DNA of 10,186 nucleotides from Negativicoccus succinicivorans (GCF_018372215.1 NZ_JAHAJN010000016.1:1-10186); one strand, 5' to 3'. Shown: positions 1 through 6,616, counted from the first letter of the stretch. Notes: generated by a model not told the origin, from the sequence alone. A program made the numbers and translations.

Positions 1-252
1 AAATTAAAAAATTTGTTCAAAGAAAAATATGGTCAAAGCATTACAGAATACACCCAAAGAAAAAGAATGAATGTAGCTGAAACTCTTCTCTTAAATACCG
101 AACTACCTATAAAGGAAATTGCAGAATCTGTCGGATACACATCCCATAGCAAATTTTCCATTTATTACAAAAGATATAAGGGAAAACTTCCTAGTGAAGT
201 CCGTAATCTAGCTTGCGAACATCTCAATTTAAAATGCGATTGCTGTAATTAA
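1..252 (+). CDS. AraC-family transcriptional regulator, C-terminal part (5' end outside window)
   Basis: The frame is open from the first base and ends at the TAA at 250-252, so the 5' part lies outside the window; a TTG at 13 is unlikely to be the true start. The visible 83 residues match the second half of an AraC-type double helix-turn-helix DNA-binding domain: a phenylalanine-rich helix followed by ITEYTQRKRMNVAETLL, then the second HTH with IKEIAESVGY and FSIYYKRYKGKLPSEVR, the family signature region. Proteins of this family bind promoter DNA and sense a ligand through an N-terminal domain that cannot be seen here. The tail after the domain is cysteine-rich (ending CEHLNLKCDCCN), which is unusual. 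The codons are AT-rich, unlike the adhesin and peptidase genes, and like the mobile-element genes further right. The family call is firm; target and ligand are unknown. Confidence 0.88.
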   Translation, partial: KLKNLFKEKYGQSITEYTQRKRMNVAETLLLNTELPIKEIAESVGYTSHSKFSIYYKRYKGKLPSEVRNLACEHLNLKCDCCN

Positions 253-721
253 GATAAATTTTTTTATACGCCTTTATCTTTTATGAGTTTATATATATTT
301 GTATAGGTGTGTATAAATTTGATAAAAAATTAACAAAAAAATAAAGACCGCCCGAAGACTGACGATATTTACCTCTCTGTTCCTTTGCTATGTTCTTTCT
401 TATTTGACTTAGTTTTTTCATCTGTCTTAAAGATTTTTATTTGCCCTAATATGGACTTTTTATCCTTGTCTTGACTTTCTTTACTTATTCTTTTACTTTT
501 AAGAGCTTAGAATATAAAAAGAGATATTATATTAAAACAATATTTCTCCGGTGCTGGGACTGGGACGGGACTAAAAATTTGAAAACGTCCTATAATTAGG
601 TGGATTTAGTGATATTAGAAAAAATAGAATATGGTATTTTGAATGGTTTGAGATATATCGGACGTTTGGAAAAGAAAAAGGGGGGGGAATAATATATAGT
701 GTTTTTCAAAGAATTTGAAAT
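253..721. other. AT-rich stretch without an intact gene
   Basis: No intact gene is visible. Items seen: an imperfect inverted arrangement of TTATAC/GTATAA blocks at about 262-318 just after the AraC gene; a lysine-rich open stretch on the minus strand (369-506, listed separately); a short G-rich triplication TGGGAC-TGGGAC-GGGAC at 555-571; an 8-base inverted pair AAACGTCC (583-590) and GGACGTTT (660-667); and a run of eight G at 680-687. Base composition matches the mobile DNA on the right. It probably represents decayed element sequence. Confidence 0.6.
369..506 (-). pseudogene. Possible C-terminal remnant of a mobile-element protein
   Basis: The minus strand is open for 45 codons, bounded upstream by a TAA at 507-509 and ending at the TAA at 369-371, with no ATG inside. 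The encoded peptide is strongly basic and lysine-rich, with the segment DKKSILGQIKIFK followed by a charged tail ending GTER. Basic, low-complexity tails with a short S-[IV]-L helix are common at the C-termini of relaxase-like and other large proteins of Firmicutes conjugative elements, so this may be such a tail. The match is by general appearance only; chance is a real alternative. Confidence 0.25.
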
Positions 722-822
722 AAATTGGGCTCAATAATTCTATTAACTTTTGATCAGCCATTTTGTAGATACGGTTTTTAATAAATCTTTTCTTTCCTAT
801 TTGTCAATTCAACAAGGAACTT

Positions 823-856
823 AAAAAAGACCAGATTTACAAATCTGGTCTTTTTT
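823..856. terminator. Bidirectional intrinsic terminator in repeat copy A
   Basis: Perfect 16-base inverted arms (823-838 and 841-856) flank the dinucleotide AC. The arms end in six A and six T, so a U-tract follows the GACCAG/CTGGTC stem on either strand. It lies directly after the stop codon of the gene X tail on the minus strand. Relative to copy B the stem shows a paired A-T to G-C change next to GACC, consistent with a maintained structure. Confidence 0.88.
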
Positions 857-972
857 CAATGCTTGCTAACACTTGCTATGCCGCCTTCTGCCCGGCCGCT
901 AGCATCGCTGATTTTGTGTACGACTTTGCCGGCGATGTCTACTTGTTGATCAGGCAAGGTGCTTCCCTGTAT
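856..972 (-). pseudogene. Gene X tail, copy A (conserved mobile-element protein, C-terminal 38 residues)
   Basis: The minus strand encodes 38 residues ending at a TGA at 856-858, including the motifs DQQVDIAGKVVHKISDASGR and AEGG. The same motif series (GQQVDVIVKDVHKISDTNGR, EEGS) is encoded at 6516-6620 in copy B, which shows that this is real protein-coding homology and not just DNA similarity. The reading frame breaks up upstream at the 10-base tandem repeat (971-1010), so only the tail survives. The function of the parent protein is not known to me; its position with integrase, VirD4 and relaxase pieces says it belongs to a conjugative element. Confidence 0.65.
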
Positions 973-1010
973 GCTTATGTATGCTTATGTATGCTTATGT
1001 ATGCTTATGT
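971..1010. repeat. Four-copy 10-base tandem repeat (ATGCTTATGT)
   Basis: ATGCTTATGT is present four times with no mismatch, at 971-980, 981-990, 991-1000 and 1001-1010. The array lies exactly where similarity to repeat copy B ends and GC-rich chromosomal sequence begins. It is neither a CRISPR (no spacers) nor part of an intact gene. Copy number is likely to vary between strains through slippage, and it may mark a recombination scar. Confidence 0.95.
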
Positions 1011-1098
1011 TTCCTCATGCTGCGGAAGGCATGCGGGAAATCTTTCAGGCGGTCTATCCCGACCGATCGATATAAGCGCTGCTCATACTGTTATCCGC

Positions 1099-1136
1099 AT
1101 ACAAAAACGGAGTCCTTTCGGACTCCGTTTTTGTAT
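1099..1136 (-). terminator. Intrinsic terminator of the adhesin gene
   Basis: A perfect 17-base stem (1099-1115 and 1120-1136) closes a four-base loop, TTTC on the plus strand. The stem core is CGGAGTCC/GGACTCCG and the outer part is A/T-rich (ACAAAAA/TTTTTGT), giving a U-rich 3' arm on the minus strand. It sits 12 bases after the adhesin stop codon. The 88 bases between the tandem repeat and this hairpin are GC-rich and appear to be chromosomal spacer. Confidence 0.92.
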
Positions 1137-1148
1137 TTTCCCGCCTGA

Positions 1149-4100
1149 TCAGCCTAAACGTGCCGTAATCCGACGGATTTGTTCTTCTAACGCCGCAATC
1201 TGTTCCGACTGCCGCGCAATCACGCTGTCCCGTTCCGCATTGACCGCCTGTAATCTGGCGACCTCATCTTGCAGTACATAGACCGAGCTCATCGGCCCCG
1301 CCGCATATTGCGGTAAGCGTTCCTTCCGTGCCTGACGCAACTCGCGATCGTCCTTGCTGCCGAACCGCCAACTGATCCCCGCATTGGCCATCAGTTCCGA
1401 GCTGCCCGCATACGAGATGCCCGCATGCACGAGCGTATCTTCATTGGAGTAGTGCGACAATCCCAATGCTACCGCCTGCTTGCCACGGTAATATCCCACG
1501 CCTGCCATCACTTGGCTGCGTTGGAGCGGATCGAAATCGAGCGGCTTGAGTGCCGCCAACGCCGCATTCATCGCATTGCCTTCCCGGCTTTCATCCCGTA
1601 CTTCATTGAGCTGACCGACTGTCGCCGCGTCATTGGCCGCCGTACCCGGTGCCAGGTTTTCAATTTTCTTACCGTTCATGTTGATGCCGTCGCCGTCAAT
1701 CTTCACGCCCGGCTTACCGTCTTTAGCGCCGACTTCTACGGAGTTGACCTTGATGTCTTGGTTCAACGCCACTTTCACGGTATTGTTCTTTTCAATCGAC
1801 GTAGTGATATTCGTCTTATCTCCGGCGATCTTCAGCTGTGCGTGATCCGCATCGACTTTAAATTCGGAATCCGCTTTCGGGCCGTCCGACGTCACCGTAA
1901 AGTCCGTACCGCCGGCACCGCCCGTACCGTCTTTACCTTTCAAGGAATCAAGGAAGTCTTTTTCCGATTTGTCCTTGTTCGGTTGAGTGCCGTCAGCTTC
2001 TTTGTGATCTTTCCAAACTTCGTAGGCTGACTTACCGTCAGGTCCTTGCAATCCGGTGTCACCTTTATCGCCTTTGGCTCCAGTTTCACCTTTTTCACCT
2101 TGCGGTCCTTTGAAGTTAGGATCATTTTTCAGACTATCTTTATCGAGCGTGACGAGCGTGTATTTCTTGCCGTCTTTTTCGACCTGCTGCGCTGTCAGAC
2201 CGTCACCGAAATCCAAACGGAACTCATTGAGCGGCATGCTCCATGTCGACGTTCCCGGCGTGTACACCGGCGCACTGCCGTCCGTCGGACTTGTCGTTCT
2301 GCCTCCCGCATAGAAATGCATCGGGATGCCCGCCATCGCTTTGAGCTGTGCTACGTTGACCGCATCGGTGTCCCGCATCCCTGCCGCCAGATTGGTGATC
2401 TGTCGCGTCATATCCGCTTTACCGACGGAAACGGCTGCCGCTCCCGATCGCCAAATGCCTTTTAATGCCTTGATTTGTTTTGTCGCTTGTTCTGCCTTAC
2501 TGCCACCTTGGGCGATATCCTGCCCGATTCGGTCCAAATCCTCTTCTTTGCCCGTTTTCTTCAAAATCTCATTGAGATCGGTTGTCTCCGGCATGCCCGG
2601 TACATAGCCGATGATGCCCGCTTCGGTATCGGCGACCGCTTGCGTGCCGATAGCGACTGCATTTTCCAATGTCGCCTGTGCCTGATTTCCCAAGGCAACC
2701 CCGCGCATCGATACCGTTTCGTTACCGATCGCGATCGAGTCCGAGATAAATCCGTTCGCCAAGCGACCGATGACGATCGCACGACTGCCGACAAACTGCT
2801 GCGTTGTTTCTTCCTTGCTGTTGCCGATGACAATCGCGTCCGAGGATTTATTGAAATCACCTTGATCTTGCACCGACCACTTCCGATTTTCGTACTTGGT
2901 TTCGGGATCAATCAGCGCCAGACCGTTGCCGACCGCAATATTATTTTCTCCCTTCATGCCCGGTATCAATGTCGTGTCGCGGGTTGCCCACGCGGATGCC
3001 GAGCGAACGTCCCCGCCGACACTGAGTTCGACATCTTGCGAATGAATCACCCACGGTGCCACATCAACCCCGACCGCGATATTCGCCGGTTTCGAACCGG
3101 TAATATTATTCCCGATCAAAATCGTATTGGCACCTTCCGTGTTCAGCTTGCTGCCGAGTGCAATGCCTTTCGTTTGGGCCACGATACTTTGAAAACCGAT
3201 CGCTATCCCGTTTCTTCCGCTCTCTACTGCCGCATTCGCACCGATGGCAAGCGACTCCTTGGCCCCCAATTGTACGCCGTCATTCTCATGATTCGTACCA
3301 ACACCCGTCACGTCACTTTTCACGTGGAAGTAATGCGTACCGCCGGCCGATAGCTTTTGCTCCAATCCTTTCAGCTGACGCAAGTTCACCGCGTCGGTAT
3401 CTGCCGTACCTTCCGCAAGTCCCGTCAATTGACGCAGAAACGGCCGTTTTAACGGCCCGCTGTCACTCCATGTCCCGCCGATGGACAATGCGCCGAACAC
3501 GATCGAGTTGCCTTTTTGTGTCGCCTCCCCCGGTACATTCGCCCATTTGTTGACGCCCCATAACACCTGTGTACTGTACGGTACATCGTTAATTTTCGTA
3601 CTCCACTCCCGTGTAGCCTCCGACCACGAGCCGAGCGCGATACCGCCGACCGCCTTGGTCCGCGCCCCGTATCCCAGTGCCACACCGCCGAAATCCAGCA
3701 GGTTGGTGGTGTTGGCGCTATACATATTCCCGTTGCCGACATGACTGTTCGCACCGATGGCGACGGAATGTCTGCCGGCGATTTCCGCATTCGTACCGAT
3801 GCCCACGGAAAGAACCGCGTGCGTTTCATATCCGCCCGCATTTGCTTTCAACGCTATTGTTTTGGCATTGCGTCCGATGATGACATTATCTATATTCTCC
3901 GTTGTCGCTCCCAGACCGATCGCGATACTGCCCCGCCCTAAATCCTTCACGGCCGCATTCCGTCCGATGGCAATCCCCGCATCATCTTCGTAGGGCGTTC
4001 TCGGTGTAGTTTGGTCTTCCCAATGCTCTCGTTGTTTACCCTTTGCGATGGCCTGCGCATTTTGTCCGATCGCAATACCGCGCGACTCAGGTCTTTTTGG

Positions 4101-4502
4101 ATCCCAACTGACTTTATAATCTCCGCTCATCGCCTCCGTACCGATCGCGATACTGTGATTGGCTTTGGCATGTGCCTTATGACCGATCGCAACGGCGCCT
4201 TCCGCGCCTTCATTATTTGACAGTACACGACCGTTATACCGCTCCTTACGCGTACCGGTCATGGCCTGTTTACCGATGGCAATACTTTGGTTGCCGCCGG
4301 CCGATGCCCCGCCCAGTGCCAGTGCATCCTCCGATGTGATTTCGTCCTTGGCAACAGTCTCGCTGTCTTTCAGCATTGCTTTCAACAAAACTATCTCGTC
4401 ATTCGTCAATTCGGCCGCGCCTGCCGTCACGCCGACGCTCCCCGCCAATACCGCCGCGCCGACAAGGCTCGCCAACAGTCGTTCCCGTCTGATCCGTTTC
4501 AT
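1149..4502 (-). CDS. YadA-like trimeric autotransporter adhesin with collagen-like segment
   Basis: This 1117-residue surface adhesin (type Vc secretion) is expected to trimerise in the outer membrane and display a stalked head. Visible parts: signal peptide about 1-30 (basic start, hydrophobic core, AGAA end); first YadA-type head, about 60-350, built of left-handed roll repeats of the type SIAIGxxA; neck at 355-380 (GTADTDAVNLRQL); second head about 405-695; neck about 700-722 (DTDAVNVAQL); collagen-like Gly-x-y triplets 799-825 starting GPQGEKGETGAKGDK; a SAYEVWK...DFLDSLKGKDG module; a third neck about 945-970 (GTAANDAATVGQL); and the YadA anchor about 976-1047 ending ISWRF. Seventy further residues with heptad-like coiled-coil spacing follow the barrel, whereas classic YadA ends at the last strand. 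The start is supported by GAGGTG eight bases upstream. The gene is GC-rich and monocistronic, with its own promoter and terminator. Ligand unknown. Confidence 0.96.
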   Translation of the reverse strand: MKRIRRERLLASLVGAAVLAGSVGVTAGAAELTNDEIVLLKAMLKDSETVAKDEITSEDALALGGASAGGNQSIAIGKQAMTGTRKERYNGRVLSNNEGAEGAVAIGHKAHAKANHSIAIGTEAMSGDYKVSWDPKRPESRGIAIGQNAQAIAKGKQREHWEDQTTPRTPYEDDAGIAIGRNAAVKDLGRGSIAIGLGATTENIDNVIIGRNAKTIALKANAGGYETHAVLSVGIGTNAEIAGRHSVAIGANSHVGNGNMYSANTTNLLDFGGVALGYGARTKAVGGIALGSWSEATREWSTKINDVPYSTQVLWGVNKWANVPGEATQKGNSIVFGALSIGGTWSDSGPLKRPFLRQLTGLAEGTADTDAVNLRQLKGLEQKLSAGGTHYFHVKSDVTGVGTNHENDGVQLGAKESLAIGANAAVESGRNGIAIGFQSIVAQTKGIALGSKLNTEGANTILIGNNITGSKPANIAVGVDVAPWVIHSQDVELSVGGDVRSASAWATRDTTLIPGMKGENNIAVGNGLALIDPETKYENRKWSVQDQGDFNKSSDAIVIGNSKEETTQQFVGSRAIVIGRLANGFISDSIAIGNETVSMRGVALGNQAQATLENAVAIGTQAVADTEAGIIGYVPGMPETTDLNEILKKTGKEEDLDRIGQDIAQGGSKAEQATKQIKALKGIWRSGAAAVSVGKADMTRQITNLAAGMRDTDAVNVAQLKAMAGIPMHFYAGGRTTSPTDGSAPVYTPGTSTWSMPLNEFRLDFGDGLTAQQVEKDGKKYTLVTLDKDSLKNDPNFKGPQGEKGETGAKGDKGDTGLQGPDGKSAYEVWKDHKEADGTQPNKDKSEKDFLDSLKGKDGTGGAGGTDFTVTSDGPKADSEFKVDADHAQLKIAGDKTNITTSIEKNNTVKVALNQDIKVNSVEVGAKDGKPGVKIDGDGINMNGKKIENLAPGTAANDAATVGQLNEVRDESREGNAMNAALAALKPLDFDPLQRSQVMAGVGYYRGKQAVALGLSHYSNEDTLVHAGISYAGSSELMANAGISWRFGSKDDRELRQARKERLPQYAAGPMSSVYVLQDEVARLQAVNAERDSVIARQSEQIAALEEQIRRITARLG

Positions 4503-4551
4503 TTTGCCATCACCTCATGTGTTAAAAATATAGTTATTATTCTTAATTTTC

Positions 4552-4580
4552 ATCATATATCCTCACCCGACAAATTGCAA
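4552..4580 (-). promoter_or_regulatory. Predicted sigma-70 promoter of the adhesin gene
   Basis: On the minus strand TTGCAA (4575-4580) and TATGAT (4552-4557) are separated by 17 bases, each one mismatch from consensus. Transcription would begin near 4545, leaving a leader of about 43 bases before the ATG at 4502 that contains the ribosome-binding site at 4511-4516. It lies between the amidohydrolase terminator and the adhesin, so the two genes are likely independent units. Confidence 0.65.
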
Positions 4581-4621
4581 CACCCTGCGTTCGGTATGAC
4601 GGCTTCGCGCGGTAATACAAA

Positions 4622-4647
4622 AATGCCCTTGCTTCGGCAAGGGCATT
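4622..4647 (-). terminator. Intrinsic terminator of the M20 amidohydrolase gene
   Basis: Perfect 11-base arms (4622-4632 and 4637-4647, AATGCCCTTGC/GCAAGGGCATT) enclose a tetraloop, CGAA as read on the minus strand. The 3' arm and following bases give TTTTTGTATT on the minus strand. It is placed 17 bases past the stop codon of the amidohydrolase. Confidence 0.9.
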
Positions 4648-4663
4648 CGTATAACCGTATTTG

Positions 4664-5863
4664 TTATTCTTCTTCCTGTCCGATTCCCATCACGACATAA
4701 CCGACCGCTTTGGCGGCGACCAAAAGAGCATCTTCGTCGATGTCGAATTTCGGGTTGTGATTGTAGACCGGTTTGTCGACGCCTTTCGGAGTCGCCGAGA
4801 TGAAGAAGCAGCAACCGGGGCAGATTTTCGTGTAATACGAGAAGTCTTCCGACGGTGCTTGCGCCGGAAATTCTTTCACGTCGGTGATCCGTTCGTCTTT
4901 ATCCCGTGCCGCTTCCAGTATCTTCACGACCCGTTCCGTTAATTCGGGATCGTTGTAGAGCGGCGGATAATCATTGTAATAGGTGAAGTCGCATTTCACA
5001 CCGAAACCGACTTCCAATCCTTTCACCAAGTTGGTCAGTTCGCGTTCCACGATTTCTTGTGCGCCGGTCGACATGCAGCGGATGTCGCCTTCGAGTTCGA
5101 CCGATTCCTTGATGATGTTGAACAGTCCTTTGCCGTCAAACGAACCGATGGTAATGACACCGACGTCAAACGGACTCAAGCGACGGCTGATGACGGTCTG
5201 CGTCTGCGTGACAAAGTACGATCCGGCCACGATGGCGTCATTGGCCAAATGCGGCGAGGAGCCGTGACCGCCCGCTCCCGTGATTTTGAGTTTCATGTAG
5301 GAACGACCGGTAAAGGTGAATTCTTTGCGCCAGCCGACACCGCCCGCTGGTCCTGTCGGCAGAAAGTGAATGGCAAAGACATAATCCAGATCATCGAGTA
5401 CACCGGACGCGACGATGTCTTTTGCCCCGCCGGGCGCCATTTCTTCCGCATTTTGGTGAATGATCTTGATGGTACCGCAGAGCTCGTCTTTGAGCTGAAT
5501 AAGACAATCCGCCAAGACCATCAGGTAGGCGGTATGTCCGTCATGCCCGCAGGCATGCATCACGCCGGGCGTTTTGGAGGCAAAGGGCAATCCCGTTTCT
5601 TCCTGTACGGGCAAGGCATCGAAATCGGCACGCAAGCCGATTGTTTTGCCCGGTTTACCGCCTTTAATGATGACCACGAGACCATGCTTGCCGGCGATCT
5701 CTTTGTCGATTTTGACATCTTTTCCGGCGTAAAAATCGGCAATGTATTTCGCCGTTTCCACTTCTTCAAACGATACTTCCGGATGTTCGTGAAGATGCCG
5801 GCGAATTTGAATCATTTCATCCTTGCGTGCTTCCAGCATTTGCATCAACTTATCTGTCAACAT
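4664..5863 (-). CDS. M20 family metallo-amidohydrolase (M20D type)
   Basis: The 399-residue product belongs to the M20D group of zinc/manganese amidohydrolases, cytosolic enzymes that cleave N-acyl amino acids, indole-acetyl conjugates, hippurate or p-aminobenzoyl-glutamate; the substrate cannot be told from sequence. Visible motifs: RRHLHEHPEVSFEE near the start; LRADFDALP at about 76-85; HACGHDGH at 103-110 with the metal-binding Cys and His; catalytic and metal Glu pair in QNAEEMAPGG at 140-141; a His in AIHFLP at 166; a dimerisation domain with GAGGHGSSPH; and the final metal His in YNHNPKF at about 369. The length is normal. I chose ATG 5863 because AAGGAAG stands six bases upstream; the in-frame TTG at 5884 has no such site. 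It lies 30 bases behind a truncated membrane-protein gene on the same strand, suggesting a former transporter-hydrolase operon. Confidence 0.94.
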   Translation of the reverse strand: MLTDKLMQMLEARKDEMIQIRRHLHEHPEVSFEEVETAKYIADFYAGKDVKIDKEIAGKHGLVVIIKGGKPGKTIGLRADFDALPVQEETGLPFASKTPGVMHACGHDGHTAYLMVLADCLIQLKDELCGTIKIIHQNAEEMAPGGAKDIVASGVLDDLDYVFAIHFLPTGPAGGVGWRKEFTFTGRSYMKLKITGAGGHGSSPHLANDAIVAGSYFVTQTQTVISRRLSPFDVGVITIGSFDGKGLFNIIKESVELEGDIRCMSTGAQEIVERELTNLVKGLEVGFGVKCDFTYYNDYPPLYNDPELTERVVKILEAARDKDERITDVKEFPAQAPSEDFSYYTKICPGCCFFISATPKGVDKPVYNHNPKFDIDEDALLVAAKAVGYVVMGIGQEEE

Positions 5864-5893
5864 AACTGTCTTCCTTTCCGTCAATACTCGTGA

Positions 5894-5973
5894 TTACTGT
5901 TTTTCCTGCGGCTTGCCGGCACTGTCGGGGACAAGGAACCAAATCGACAGTATGGACAATACGCCGATCTCAT
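5894..5973 (-). pseudogene. C-terminal remnant of a membrane protein, probably a transporter
   Basis: On the minus strand a frame ending with TAA at 5894-5896 encodes YEIGVLSILSIWFLVP followed by a short polar tail DSAGKPQEKQ. This is a typical last transmembrane helix plus cytoplasmic tail of a secondary transporter. The stop lies 30 bases before the amidohydrolase ATG, a spacing that suggests an operon, and uptake genes are often paired with M20 hydrolases. Upstream of about 5972 the sequence becomes AT-rich and encodes integrase on the opposite strand, so the rest of the gene is missing here. The transporter family cannot be named from this fragment. Confidence 0.5.
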
Positions 5974-5975
5974 AC

Positions 5976-6305
5976 AGAGAAAACGTAGGAAATCTTTATG
6001 AGAATTGTGATTGGATCATAGGCGGTCTATTTGGACGCGGCTATAACAAAAGGCACTACAGTTCAAGAAAATTCCAAAAACTTTTAAAAGATGCCAAAAT
6101 CATGCGTCATATTCGCTTTCATGACCTAAGGCATACTCATGCAACACTACTATTATTAGCCGGAATAAACCCCAAAATCATTCAAGAAAGGTTAGGTCAT
6201 GCCAGTATTGACATGACCTTAGACACCTATTCACATTTAACACTGGCAAATCAAGGTGTTGCCGTAACTGCGCTTGATTCGATTATCGCTCCAAGCGATA
6301 CTTGA
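5976..6305 (+). pseudogene. Tyrosine recombinase (phage/ICE integrase), C-terminal fragment
   Basis: About 109 residues of the catalytic domain of a tyrosine integrase, which would catalyse site-specific integration and excision of a mobile element. Visible: FQKLLKDAK, then IRFHDLRHTHATLLLLAG with the His-x-x-Arg box (His codon 6120-6122, Arg codon 6129-6131), IIQERLGHASI with the conserved Gly-His, and MTLDTYSH with the nucleophilic Tyr codon at 6228-6230; stop TGA at 6303-6305. The N-terminal arm-binding and core-binding domains and the first catalytic Arg are missing. The open frame extends back to 5823 but that part is antisense to the amidohydrolase and not homologous; integrase similarity starts near ENVGNLYE. 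The gene is AT-rich, on the opposite strand from its neighbours, and must be inactive alone. Confidence 0.9.
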
Positions 6306-6376
6306 AAAATGATTTTTAAGAAGAAAAGGCTTCATATGTGCGTATCTTTTCCAATAATCCAAATCCAATTGGGCTC

Positions 6377-6616
6377 AAATTGGGCTCAAGAACTCTATTA
6401 GCTCGTGATCAGCCATTTTATAGATAGGGTTTTTGATAAACCTTTTCTTTCCTATTTGTCTATTCAACAAGAAACTAAAAAAAGGACCAGATTTGTAAAT
6501 CTGGTCCTTTCATCAATGCTTATGCTACCTTCTTCCCGACCGTTAGTATCGCTGATTTTGTGTACATCTTTGACGATGACATCGACTTGTTGTCCGAGAA
6601 AGTCGCCTCCCTGCAT
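6377..6616. repeat. Diverged direct repeat, copy B (mobile-element end module)
   Basis: This is the partner of 722-974 in the same orientation. It starts 71 bases past the integrase stop with AAATTGGGCTCAA (6377-6389), which is preceded by another AATTGGGCTCAA at 6367-6378, so the motif is doubled here. The order is motif, GATCAGCCATTTT, TTTTCTTTCCTATTTGTC, hairpin, then gene X tail. The doubled GGGCTCAA next to an integrase gene makes it a candidate for recombinase binding or an attachment region, but this is inference. Confidence 0.85.

Larger units (their letters stand above)
722..974. repeat. Diverged direct repeat, copy A (mobile-element end module)
   Basis: This segment aligns along its length, with small gaps and by eye at roughly 80% identity, to 6377-6616 in the same orientation. 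It begins AAATTGGGCTCAA, continues through a shared GATCAGCCATTTT block and TTTTCTTTCCTATTTGTC, then a terminator hairpin, then the tail of a minus-strand gene (shared block ATCGCTGATTTTGTGTAC). Similarity stops where the 10-base tandem repeat starts. In copy B the module follows directly on an integrase gene, which suggests it is the terminal or integrase-adjacent part of an integrative element. No integrase remnant is seen to the left of copy A. Confidence 0.85.

Noticed and set aside
345..372. Terminator hairpin around GACCGCCCGAAGACT
   Set aside because: The left half looks like a common GC-rich terminator stem, but the matching right arm is absent, so no stable hairpin can be drawn.
971..1010. 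CRISPR array
   Set aside because: The units are 10 bases and directly adjacent without spacers, and no cas genes are present. The repeated motifs in the adhesin gene are protein repeats with variable DNA, not CRISPR.
859..1281. Plus-strand frame of 140 codons crossing the tandem repeat and the adhesin terminator
   Set aside because: It runs through the 10-base array, a terminator hairpin and the antisense of the adhesin 3' end. The coding homology here is on the minus strand (gene X tail).
2475..3353. Long open frame of 292 codons on the plus strand opposite the adhesin
   Set aside because: It is antisense to a clear adhesin gene with repeated head motifs, has no homology that I can see, and GC-rich minus-strand codons naturally leave antisense frames open. 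The same holds for the frames at 1425-2030 and 2046-2465.
5057..5893. Open frame of 278 codons on the plus strand opposite the amidohydrolase
   Set aside because: The amidohydrolase has all its metal-binding motifs in the minus strand; the antisense frame has none that I recognise and is explained by codon composition.
5823..5975. N-terminal extension of the integrase open frame
   Set aside because: This part is antisense to the amidohydrolase start and to the membrane-protein tail; integrase similarity begins only near 5976.
722..6616. Simple composite transposon with identical ends
   Set aside because: The flanking modules are diverged, contain no transposase, and carry only pieces of a conjugative element; no target-site duplication was recognised.
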